From Discostella pseudostelligera (Eukaryota > Bacillariophyta > Thalassiosirophyceae > Thalassiosirales > Thalassiosiraceae): a stretch of 28,304 nt of DNA. The notes under the pieces were generated by a model that saw nothing but the letters and a program-made list of their open reading frames with translations, was not told the origin of the DNA and made no database searches. The first letter of the stretch is position 1; each line of letters starts with the position of its first letter. The DNA is taken from the NCBI GenBank assembly GCA_036940085.1, contig JALLBK010000527.1, positions 1 through 28,304 of the forward strand, in the 5' to 3' direction. Below are positions 19,475 through 28,304 of this stretch, piece by piece. The translations under genes were made by a program, and so were the position numbers.

Positions 19475-21580
19475 TTAATTGTTACTCTTCGCAAACTTCT
19501 TTGCATGCTTGGCACGCTCCTTCTCCAATTTCTTCTTCGCACTCTTCGTCAACTCGGTCCCATCAGCAAAATGAGTGGGGAGTCCAGTCTCGTCGAATAT
19601 GCTATATTTGCCTTCATATTCAGGGGCAAGTTTGAACAAGTCCGCTGGATCAATCGTCATCAAGATATCTCTAGCCGCAGCTGCATTACGTTGCTGTTCT
19701 TCCCGCAAGCGTTTCTGCTCCGCCTCGAGACTGCTCACTTTCTTCACTGCTCTGTCTTCTTTTAAGCTCACGGTGCGGTTGAAGACAAGCTTCCCTTCCA
19801 TGGTTGTAGAATCAAATGTAGTGTCGACATCCACCACAAAGTATCCGAATCGTTCGAATTGGAGCGCCTGATTCGAGGTCCACTTGTCAACAAACTTCTG
19901 ATCAACAAGGGTCAATACGCTGGGATCAACAATGGCGTGCGGATGAACAATTTCACTTTCGGGGTTAAGCTCCTCTTCCCAACGATCGGATGGCTCTGGC
20001 TCTGCAAATAGGTGGTTGTAAATTCGGACCTCGCACGAAATACCATCCGATGGGACCCATGTAATGTGTGCTTTGGGCTTGGGTCGTCCCGCGGTTGTGT
20101 CCAAGAGACATTTGAGCTCCTTAACTTTCGCTCCGTCCTTGATGACCTCTCGACAGACGAGGTTTCCACCCTGATACTTTAGACCAACTGGCTGAGCAGG
20201 AGTCATTCGATAGAAGTTGGGATCCTCGTCAAGTCGGAAGTCGTCTGAATCAATGTATACTGTCTCAGTGAGTGTGACACTGTGTGAACCCAACGATGCG
20301 TCCGTTGGAGAGTTTTGCACATCAAATGTCATACCACCCTCTCCTGCCTTGGCAGCCTCCTCGGCAAAGTTTAGAATAGTAACTTTGATAGGATCAAGCA
20401 CCACCATGGCACGACGAGTTGTGTCTGCTAACGTTTGACGCGCCACCTGGAACAACTTATCCATCTGGACGACATTCATTGCCCGCGACGCTCCAACGTC
20501 ATTGCAAAATGTGTTGATAATCTCCTTGGTATATCCCCGCCTACGCAGCCCGCTAATTGTAGGCATGCGTGGGTCACTCCATCCCCTTACATGATTTGCC
20601 TCAACTAATTTCAACAGTCGTCGTTTGCTCAGCACGGTGTACTCCAAGTTCAGGCGAGACATCTCATACACGTTGGGCCGGAACATGTCTAGCGCCCAAA
20701 GAATCCAATAGTAGGGTTCCCTCCGAGTCTCAAACTCCAAGGTGCAGATGGAGTAGTCAATGCGTTCCAATGAATCACAAATTCCATGAGTAAAGTCATA
20801 GTTAGGATAGATGCACCATCCCTTGCCGGCATGTGGATGAGGAGTGTAACGAATTCGGTAGGCAACCAAATCATACATGTTCGGATTCGAGCTCTCGAAG
20901 TCCATCTTCAATCGTAGAGTGTATGTTCCCTCATCGTGCAACCCCAACTTCATCTCCTCAAACAGTCTCAAATTCCTCTCGACGGATGTATCCCTATTCC
21001 GCCCCGGTAAAATATCAGCACTGGGAATAGGTGCCTCGAGATCAGGATCCTTCCCCACCGCCAATGCAGAGCTACGACGTTTCGCAAGATCACGTTGCGC
21101 TTCCATCTCAGCCTTCGTCATGTCACAGACGTAAGCAAGTCCCTTGCGAATCAATTTGACGGCCAATTCATAGAGAATTTGGAAGTTGTCCGAGGAGTAC
21201 GTCGTCCGTTCCGGCTGCCAACCAAGCCACTCCAAATCCCTCCGTAGTGAATCAATGTACTCCGGACTTTCAGCATCGGGATTAGTATCATCATACCTAA
21301 AGATAGTACGACGATTGTCCTCGGGCACACCCAACTTTTCAAATGCCAATCGAAAGTTCATATTCATGGATTTGGCATGCCCAATGTGTAAGTAGCCATT
21401 GGGCTCGGGGGGGAAGCGAGTACGGACGATGCCATTGTTGATGGCGGCATGTTCCGCTAGAAGTTCGGAAGAGTTGATAGCCCATTCGAGTTCACGGGCG
21501 GCGAGGGCATTGCTGGTGGCAATGGGTGCGGTGGTGGCGGCAGCCTGGTCCGATGTCATTGCCATGGTCGTTATGGTCAT
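19475..21580 (-). CDS. glutaminyl-tRNA synthetase, 701 aa
   Basis: One exon. Class I synthetase that charges tRNA-Gln with glutamine using ATP. Seen: PPEPNGYLHIGHAKS with the HIGH motif at 65-68; RYDDTNP (95-101); the GlnRS/GluRS insert; YDFTHGICDSLERI; VLSKRRLLKLV (316-326), the KMSKS equivalent with LSK as usual in GlnRS; GWSDPRMPT; and the beta-barrel anticodon-binding region (about 360-600). TRFPPEP and NPDAESPEYID favour GlnRS over GluRS. The N-terminus is short (about 50 Ala/Thr-rich residues) and lacks the long YqeY-like appended domain of animal and yeast enzymes. A C-terminal extension with a charged coil (EAEQKRLREEQQRN) and an FDETGLPTHFADGTELTKS-type Lys-rich tail follows the core. 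No presequence is visible, so it is probably cytosolic. Confidence 0.95.
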   Translation of the reverse strand: MTITTMAMTSDQAAATTAPIATSNALAARELEWAINSSELLAEHAAINNGIVRTRFPPEPNGYLHIGHAKSMNMNFRLAFEKLGVPEDNRRTIFRYDDTNPDAESPEYIDSLRRDLEWLGWQPERTTYSSDNFQILYELAVKLIRKGLAYVCDMTKAEMEAQRDLAKRRSSALAVGKDPDLEAPIPSADILPGRNRDTSVERNLRLFEEMKLGLHDEGTYTLRLKMDFESSNPNMYDLVAYRIRYTPHPHAGKGWCIYPNYDFTHGICDSLERIDYSICTLEFETRREPYYWILWALDMFRPNVYEMSRLNLEYTVLSKRRLLKLVEANHVRGWSDPRMPTISGLRRRGYTKEIINTFCNDVGASRAMNVVQMDKLFQVARQTLADTTRRAMVVLDPIKVTILNFAEEAAKAGEGGMTFDVQNSPTDASLGSHSVTLTETVYIDSDDFRLDEDPNFYRMTPAQPVGLKYQGGNLVCREVIKDGAKVKELKCLLDTTAGRPKPKAHITWVPSDGISCEVRIYNHLFAEPEPSDRWEEELNPESEIVHPHAIVDPSVLTLVDQKFVDKWTSNQALQFERFGYFVVDVDTTFDSTTMEGKLVFNRTVSLKEDRAVKKVSSLEAEQKRLREEQQRNAAAARDILMTIDPADLFKLAPEYEGKYSIFDETGLPTHFADGTELTKSAKKKLEKERAKHAKKFAKSNN

Positions 21581-22596
21581 GGTTCGGTGTGGTGGCTACG
21601 TAGCTATGGAGGTTTGGTGAATTGACGGGTAACGGACAGACCCCTAACCAAAGTTACAACAGCCACAAATTCCCACTGCACCCTCCATGATCCACGCCCT
21701 TACTTCCACCTTCCAGCAATCTCCCACAGTCATAGCCACATTGCATTCTTGCTCCTCCTTTTGTTGCCATGCCCTCATCATATGTTAATGCATTGTGATC
21801 CCACCTCACAGGCATGCAATTATTGTTGCTGCCACCTGCAGCTGAGCTGGAATGAGAAGAATCCTTGGGACTTGGGACGAACATGTACCCAGCATTCGGC
21901 ATTTTTAACATTGGATTACATACTACTATCTTAAATTTAGAATCACTGTCAATAATTCACAATGCCCTGTTGCCTTCTTGTTACCCAGTCATTGTACTAA
22001 TATCCGAGAGGATCTGCCTGCTCAGCCATTCTTGTTCTCATTCACATGAGGATGATCCACATCCTAAGCATCATTATATGAGGCATTAGTATGCATTATG
22101 TGGACATCATTATTGTTAGGCATTACATAAGGCATTAGGCACCATGACCATCATAAGGCAAAAGAAGTATCATGCTGAGTGAGAGAGAGCTCTGTGTTTT
22201 GCATCATGATCATTCATAATCATCATGAGTAGAGCATCATCAGCAATCAGCATCAGTACTATGAACCCCTCCTTGTCTTCAATCTTCATCATTCAACATC
22301 ATGCAGCCTTATTTTGCAAACATCACCAGGCTTCATTGTCAGCAAGAGGAGACTGTGTATGGGATGATATTCTTACACATTACACAGCAGCAGCAGCAGT
22401 AACCACAGCAGGACAGCAGCAGCATGCTAATGCATTCATGTGATGCCATTCTCCTCATTGTCATTCCAGGAGCATTACTATCACCCTCACCATCATATCA
22501 TCCTCCTCTTTGGTGGTCATTCCATCTGCTCATTGCTCATTATTGGGTGGTGGACAGCATCTCCTCCTTCCTCTCACAAGCTAATATTGGAACTGA

Positions 22597-22612
22597 AAAC
22601 AATTAATTGTTT
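22597..22612. repeat. AT-rich palindrome AAACAATTAATTGTTT
   Basis: A perfect 16-bp palindrome within the AT-rich stretch; its right half (AATTAATTGTTTC) recurs near 22,702-22,715. It could be chance in such AT-rich DNA. Confidence 0.35.
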
Positions 22613-23172
22613 CTGATTTTAGTTCACTGGAACGAAAACTTCACAAAGTCATACATACAAATGAATGGTTTTTCATGACATGTTCAATGGTTTTGAACAA
22701 TAATTAATTGTTTCAAGTGTACATAGTGAATTGTTTCAAACAGTACCATATTATTTTTACTACAGATCAAATTGCTACTGATCAGTTAAAACCATGTATG
22801 GTATCTTGTTGAAATACTATTGATCTCATTCCAATTAACTATCACATACTAGTATTCCAATACATCGAGATCATGTTATCATTGTCACTTGCTACTATAT
22901 TATAATTCTACATTGATCCTTTGATGTTGCCTCACCAGTCTCACCTCTTTTATGATTACCAGCACATTCTCTTCTCTTCTTCTCATCCTCCTCTCCCCAC
23001 ACTGTCGTTATTGTTGTTGTGTTCACCCTCACAATCAGCACACTTCAACATTATCATTGGTGGTGTTCCGTCATCTTTGTCATCACCATCAAACTTCATT
23101 GTATTCTTCCTTCATTCCAACAGGCTTCCTTGCTCCCTCCATCCTTCTACTTTTCGTCCCGCCATCCGCAAA

Positions 23173-23479
23173 TCAACACTGAGGTCGAAAGATGAGAACA
23201 AGCATGGCATGTGATGCGAGAGATAAAACAAACTGTTTCCGACGAAATAAAGATGTTGTCAATCGGCTCACCTGTATGGTATTTGAATACCTACTTTGCT
23301 AGAGAGAAAGAGAGAATATTATTCGTGATGATCAAGAAATGACATGAAAGCTGAGATGGGCGGGGGCAGATATGAATATGAGAACAATACATTAATATTA
23401 ATTTTGGGAGAATTGAGAAATAATATTGATTGTCACTTACCTTGTCCTCTAACCCATCAGCCCTCCCCCTCTGGCACAT
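23173..23479 (-). CDS. candidate small spliced gene, about 54 aa, doubtful
   Basis: On the minus strand an ATG (23479) opens MCQRGRADGLEDK, which ends exactly at a strong donor GACAAG|GTAAGTG (23441/23440). A 142-nt intron with a long pyrimidine run ends in CTCTCTCTAG (23299). The next exon reads QSRYSNTIQ in phase 0 and either continues to a stop at 23173 or is cut after 27 nt at another donor, ACAG|GTGAGC (23271). It matches no family I know. It sits in the one part of the region with near-ordinary CpG content, which is why I list it. It may be a remnant, a non-coding transcript, or chance. Confidence 0.22.
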
Positions 23480-24291
23480 CTTCCTCTTCGTGATTGGTGA
23501 CGATATTAACTACTCATAAATAATATTGTTGGTGAGAAGAGAAGAACTCGCGACAGTGGTGATGGCAGGGGCAGCTGTGATTACGGTTATGGCAGCTTGC
23601 AATGGCCATGGGGCAGTGGAGGATCTTAATTCTGATGACAGTGGCAGCCACAACCATTGGTGCCCATGTTGGAGATATACAACATGGGATTACAGAGCAA
23701 TGATCCTCATGTTGGTGGGCAAATAGCTGCTCAATGGAGGGTAGGAGGTGTCACGGCAATCATGGCCAAGAAGAGTGTTGGTGTAGGTTGGTGTTGTGGT
23801 TGTGTTTTGTGTTGGTGTATGTTGTGGTTGGTTGAATGGTTGAGTTTGTGGTTGATGTTGATGCTTGCTCAACTCCTATGTACTCCTACTTATCTCCAAC
23901 CAACAAATTCAAATTCAAACCGTTTCTTCATTTTAAATAATCCGTTGGATCACTAGATAGAATCTATTGGTTCCTCTGAAGGCAGCTCATTGCACTATTC
24001 TTTCCAACTCATTTCTTTTTAGTACTGATTCCTTCATTGTACTCTGATACCATACAATGTAAGTAGGATACATTAAGCAGAGATTGTGGGCTTCCCCACC
24101 AAATAATGTGTTCATCATTGCTTGTAGCGGAGAAGAGCCCTACACACTATGGCACACCTACACAGCACAACAAGCACAACAACATGGCACATGAATTCCA
24201 CAAGTCCAATTACTCTAAATTAAATAATGATAATGATATTAAGATATCGTCATCGTATCATCATTTTCATCATGCACCAGTCGCGTTGCTG

Positions 24292-24319
24292 TCATCATCA
24301 TCATCATCATCATCATCAT
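24292..24319. repeat. (TCA)n microsatellite
   Basis: About nine uninterrupted TCA/CAT units, the longest pure run of the trinucleotide that dominates the whole right-hand region. Confidence 0.9.
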
Positions 24320-24414
24320 GCAACAATGAACTTGTCGTTGTATCCTCATTGTAATCAGCATTATCAGCATGCAACAAATCATCATCATTGCATCGCAACA
24401 ATCAAATCATTATT

Positions 24415-24593
24415 GGGAGAGAGGGAGGAGAGGAACAGAAGAGAGGGATAGGAACAGAGAGCATCATTGCTGATCATCTTTTCATGAGAGATAGTATTAT
24501 AATGAGGGAGAGGGAGAAAGAGATGGGATGTGCCATCATTGAGAGAGAGTGGGGGTGAGCAAGGGATGGGGGCAAGAGCAAGAGATGAGCTGT
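24415..24593. repeat. purine-rich strand (GAGA/GGGA tracts)
   Basis: The plus strand is made mostly of A and G in three long runs (24,415-24,472, 24,501-24,528 and 24,540-24,593) such as GGGAGAGAGGGAGGAGAGG, separated by short mixed stretches. Such mirror-like homopurine tracts can form triplex (H-DNA). Confidence 0.6.
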
Positions 24594-26110
24594 TGTCCGT
24601 CATATTATGTTGTTTTGGCATTGGTGGTCCAGGGAGGGCAGTGTGGGTGGAAAACTCATCATTTAGGCTTACATCTCTAATCAAATAGATTCAAATAGAC
24701 CACAACTCTCTGCCTTCTCTCTAGCTCACTCGGTATCATAATCATAATATCTGGGAGGATGAAGACCCATGACATCATGATGAACTCTCTAGTAATAGGT
24801 TGTTGGATACTCTAGTAATACTACACACTTGTGCATGTAAACAATGTAGTAGTGCTGCAAGGTCACCTATTGGTTCAAGTACATTTCAATTGGATGTGAA
24901 TGATAGTAGATAATGTCAGAAGAACGCATGAACTTCATTAGATGACGTATCAATTTCAGATATATGATGTTAACAAGTGATACCATGTAGTTTGGTATTA
25001 TGCAGAAATAATTGGAAGGGTTGTTAATTCCAATGTGTTGCTGTTGAGAAAGTGTGTAATCTATAATTCATTTTCGCATTGCTATACCATTCATATGTAA
25101 CTGTTTCTTGGAACTAGGAAACGAATTCAATGTGACCATAAGTTGATACTGAGTTTCTACATGTATAATCTGTAGAATATGTAAACTATTGCTAGATAGC
25201 GGCTCAGCTTGTGTGAGGTTAGTGCTCAGCTTACCCATCATGATGATCACATGCTCAAAGCAGGAGGAGCACCTGGGGATGAAGATGCTGAACATCCTAC
25301 TACTATTAACTGCATTTTTGTAAGTAGTAATAGAAATAGTAAAGCAGTAATGATGGTGTTAATCCTTGTTCCTCATCAACCAGGAGACAATCATCACAAG
25401 TCATGATGCTACTACTACTACCTCCTACATGCTTTTGTATGCTGTACAGAGATCTGATCATTATGCTGAGCATGATGCTCCTTGTCATCCACATTAACAA
25501 CAAGAAGACAAAGCCAAGACACAAGGGAAGAATGACAAATGATGAAGAAGATGATCATCATTAGTGGAGGATGTGGTAGGAGCTAGCATGACAACAAGAA
25601 CAAGAAGGAAGCATCCTCCTCATGATGGAGCAAGAGAATACTAAGCTGCAGACTAGTGTCGGGGCTAGTCATGGGTCTCATCAACATCAAGAATATGGGG
25701 TATATCATAGCCTCCTTCTGCTTGTCAACATCAATATGATGAATATTGTTGACCATGCATCAGCATCACCACCTCAACCCTCCCAGTCCCAGCATTAGAA
25801 GGAGCACCACCACCACTCCTCACCTTTTCATTTCACCCTCCTCCACCAGCACCAACAACACTGGTGGTTGTGCAGCACCAGCACCAACAACAGCAGCAGC
25901 ACCCAGATCCGCTTCAGCATTGGCATCCCACCCTCACTTCTCATTGTCATCACCAATCAGCAAGCAGCAAGCAGCAAGCAGGTGTGTATTGGTATTCTTG
26001 GTGTGTGGCGTGTCAAGTGTCAAACACCAAACACCAGCAGAAGGAGGAGGATTGCACATTAGAGAAGAAGGTAGATGAATGGGTATGTGTGTTGGCCATT
26101 GACCAACCCC

Positions 26111-26364
26111 CAGTTCCACTGTGAATAGGTGTTGACCAACCAAGAATTACACTGAGAATGGGTGTTGACCACCCATGAGTTACACTGAAAAAGTATGTCT
26201 GTCGACAACCCAACTACAGTATTGTGAATAGGTGTTGACCACACTGACCACCCAATTACACTGTTGAGAATGGGTGACAGCCACCCGAAGACACTGAGAA
26301 TTGGTGTTGACACCCAACAACACACACTGAGAATGGGTGCCAAGAACCACTTCATTACACTTTG
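26111..26364. repeat. degenerate ~30-bp minisatellite, block 1
   Basis: About seven diverged units abut each other. The shared core is ACACTGAGAATGGGTG followed by TTGACCACCCAATT; unit length varies from about 28 to 42 bp. On the minus strand the units translate to repeated NTHSQCNW- or STPILSV-like peptides, but the frame shifts between units, so coding is unlikely. Confidence 0.85.
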
Positions 26365-27194
26365 TTGTTGATATTGGTCAGGCTGCTGTAGTAGTACAGG
26401 AATGAAAGTGGTGGTGGTGATCTTGGTGGTGGTGGTAAGATGAGGTATGAGGAGACAAAGAGACCAAAAATCTGACCCAAGGCCCAAGGCAACAAACAAT
26501 TCATCATCACCAACCATCACCATCACCATGATCAAGATGACTATCCTCCTCCTCCTCCTCAGCAATCCTTGTGCTTGGCATCAGCCTCTTCACAATCATC
26601 ACCATTGGCACAGTGCAGCAAGGATCATGAGATGAGGAGGAGCAAGGAGCATTGTCATGTTTTTGTTGTGATTCCATGCTACTGCACCACTCACTGCTGT
26701 GCAAGTCACATACATTTTGAATTTACTATCATAAGTGCACAACTAGACCCAACTTTGCAATTAAACCACATGGGGGTGCCATGGTCAATGGTCACTATTC
26801 CTGATTCCAATCACAATAGATGCTCCTGCTTTTTGAGGACGAAGTCAATAATGCTGTTTTGTAGTTATCCTTGCTTAAGGCTTGAGCATCATTAACATGA
26901 GGATGAGGATCACTGCAGCATGCAGCACCCCCATGCAGCAGCTCGTCCCTCATGCTACATCCTCACAGCTCACAGTATGCTTCTTCAATAGTAAAACCTA
27001 TCAGTGGGCTGGTCATTGGTCCTAGTTACATTTTACATTCTCCTGTGGTGCTGGTGACAGCTGTTCATTGTATCTCATCCTGAGTAAGATGAACCTTAGT
27101 AGATCTTGGCATCAGCAGCAGCATCCTTAACTCTCAACTTGTCATCATCATCCTTAGCAAGGTGATTGTACAAAGCCCAAGATGCTCATGATCC

Positions 27195-27832
27195 TTACAC
27201 CATCACAGGTGTTGACCGCCCAGATCCACTAAGAGTGGATGTTGACAACCCGATTACACTGAGAAGGCATGCTGAGAACTCAAAATGGGGACCAACATCC
27301 AACATCCAATTACACTGAGAATGGGTGTGGTTGGTGGCCACCCAATTACACTGAGAATAGGTGCCAACCAGCCAATTACAATTAGAATGGGTGTTGATCA
27401 CCCCATACCAAGCAAAATACACTGAGAACTGATGTGTTGAGGACTCACCACCCAATTACACTGTGAATAGGCGCAAACAATCCAATGACACTTAAAATGG
27501 ATGTACCCAATCCACTGACAATGGGTCTTGACAACCACTTACACTGAGTGGGGATGGGTTTCGACCACCCAATTACACTAACAATGTGTGCCAGCAACCC
27601 CAGTTACACTTAGAATGGGTGTTGACAGCCCAATACATGGAGAATGAGTGCAAACAACCCAATTAGTATACTGAGAATGGGTGTTGACCACCACAGGATG
27701 ACACTGAGACCAATCATTACACTGAGAATAGGTGCTGACCACCAAATTACTACACAGATGGGTGATTGGTGCTGACCACCCAATCATAACACTGAGAATG
27801 GATGATGCCAACAAATGATTACACTGAGAATT
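27195..27832. repeat. degenerate ~30-bp minisatellite, block 2
   Basis: About 19 units of the same family as block 1, 830 bp further on. Exact ACTGAGAA cores occur eight times; other units have single changes (ACACTTAGAA, ACACTGTGAA, ACACTAACAA). Units touch without unique spacers. Minus-strand reading gives decapeptide-like NTHSQCNWVV copies broken by stops and frame changes. Confidence 0.9.
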
Positions 27833-28304
27833 CAGCCTCAAGATACTCATCCTGCTACTCAGCATCATCATCAGCACAAAATCCTTGTCAGATTCTCGAT
27901 TCTCATTCAGCTTTCTGCTTACTTGTCCCTTTTCTCAATACTCGTCATCCTGCTGCTCCACAATCTGAAGCTCCTCCTTGGTCTACTGCTCCTCAATCTC
28001 TATTTCTCAACATTGATATGATCCTCACAAGCAACAGGAGCAAAATCCATTCTCAATCATGCTGACCCAAGCCTGATGTTACTCCTCCTCAGCCTCAATC
28101 ATCATCCTCCTCAATCCTCCTCCTCACTCCAACTCATCTCATCAGCAACCACCAGTCCTCATCCTACCACATCAGAGGTTGTCATGGGTCATATAGAGTC
28201 AATTATCATACTTATTTGTTATGTGGTCATACATAAATGTTCGATAACAATTTTCTCATGTCCGCTTCAACATCTATTAGTTTGTTTCTGTCCGTTTCTT
28301 GAAA

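Larger units (their letters stand above)
21581..28304. other. gene-poor, CpG-depleted low-complexity region
   Basis: Apart from the synthetase promoter (about 21,581-21,650) and a weak gene candidate at 23,173-23,479, I find no supported gene. The sequence is rich in CAT, ATG, CAC and CAG and very poor in CpG (3 in 21,901-22,920; 4 in 26,041-27,060). Stretches at about 22,590-22,920 and 24,960-25,200 are AT-rich. Open frames are His-, Pro-, Ser- or Leu-rich products of the simple sequence. No reverse transcriptase, transposase, LTR pair or terminal inverted repeat was recognised. The right end lies outside the window. Confidence 0.65.

Noticed and set aside
25746..26124. His/Pro/Ser/Gln-rich open frames on the plus strand
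   Set aside because: Several frames are open at once because of CAC/CAG/CAT simple sequence; composition alone explains them.
26059..26565. 168-residue open frame on the minus strand
   Set aside because: It is mostly translation of the minisatellite plus Thr/Leu simple sequence; neighbouring units change frame and no start context, family or splice support is seen.
26111..27832. CRISPR-like array of ~30-bp repeats
   Set aside because: Units are degenerate and abut one another without unique spacers, no Cas genes are present, and the surrounding genes are eukaryotic with introns.
21600..28304. Transposon remains
   Set aside because: I looked for reverse transcriptase, integrase and transposase motifs, matching long end repeats and target-site duplications and found none; the sequence may be too decayed to tell.

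Overview
The window looks like nuclear DNA of a diatom, probably a centric one (inference). GT-AG introns of about 75-130 nt are common, with a few of 246-345 nt. Genes are packed on both strands. Several proteins start with a signal peptide followed by Phe (HA|FIP, QA|FGV), the 'ASAFAP'-type plastid-entry signature of algae with complex red plastids. One gene is a bHLH-PAS factor with a single PAS domain, a type known from diatoms. No bacterial operon, CRISPR array, tRNA or rRNA was seen.

Region 1 (1-21,580) is gene-dense. In order: the 3' end of an NADPH-thioredoxin reductase carrying a C-terminal glutaredoxin domain (+); an unrecognised three-exon gene (+); a four-exon gene for a large, probably plastid-targeted mitochondrial-carrier-family protein with a long N-terminal extension (-); a small four-helix membrane protein (+); a YacP/Rae1-type NYN ribonuclease-like protein (+); a TTC4/Cns1-type Hsp90 co-chaperone (+); a small plastid-targeted unknown (-); a basic unknown (+); ribosomal protein uL23/RPL23A with a 13-nt coding first exon (+); a bHLH-PAS transcription factor (-); a plastid-targeted Mpv17/PMP22 protein (-); and a single-exon glutaminyl-tRNA synthetase (-). 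Spliced models were rebuilt by hand from donor and acceptor sites, reading phase and protein-family continuity.

Region 2 (about 21,650-28,304) is very different. It has almost no convincing coding sequence, is dominated by CA/TG-rich (CAT, ATG, CAC, CAG) low-complexity sequence, and is extremely poor in CpG: I count 4 CpG in 26,041-27,060, against 12 in 240 nt of the neighbouring synthetase gene. It holds two separated blocks of a degenerate, roughly 30-bp tandem repeat (26,111-26,364 and 27,195-27,832), a (TCA)n microsatellite and a purine-rich strand. A patch at about 23,000-23,600 with more CpG carries strong splice signals on the minus strand. The region may be methylated or heterochromatic DNA that has lost CpG by deamination (inference).

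The genes do not form one pathway. Common threads are plastid biology (three or four candidate plastid precursors), protein synthesis and folding (uL23, GlnRS, TTC4), redox control and a PAS-domain regulator. Two promoter-scale signals stand out: clustered E2F-like and G-box elements before the co-chaperone gene, and an 11-bp element occurring exactly three times in intergenic DNA.
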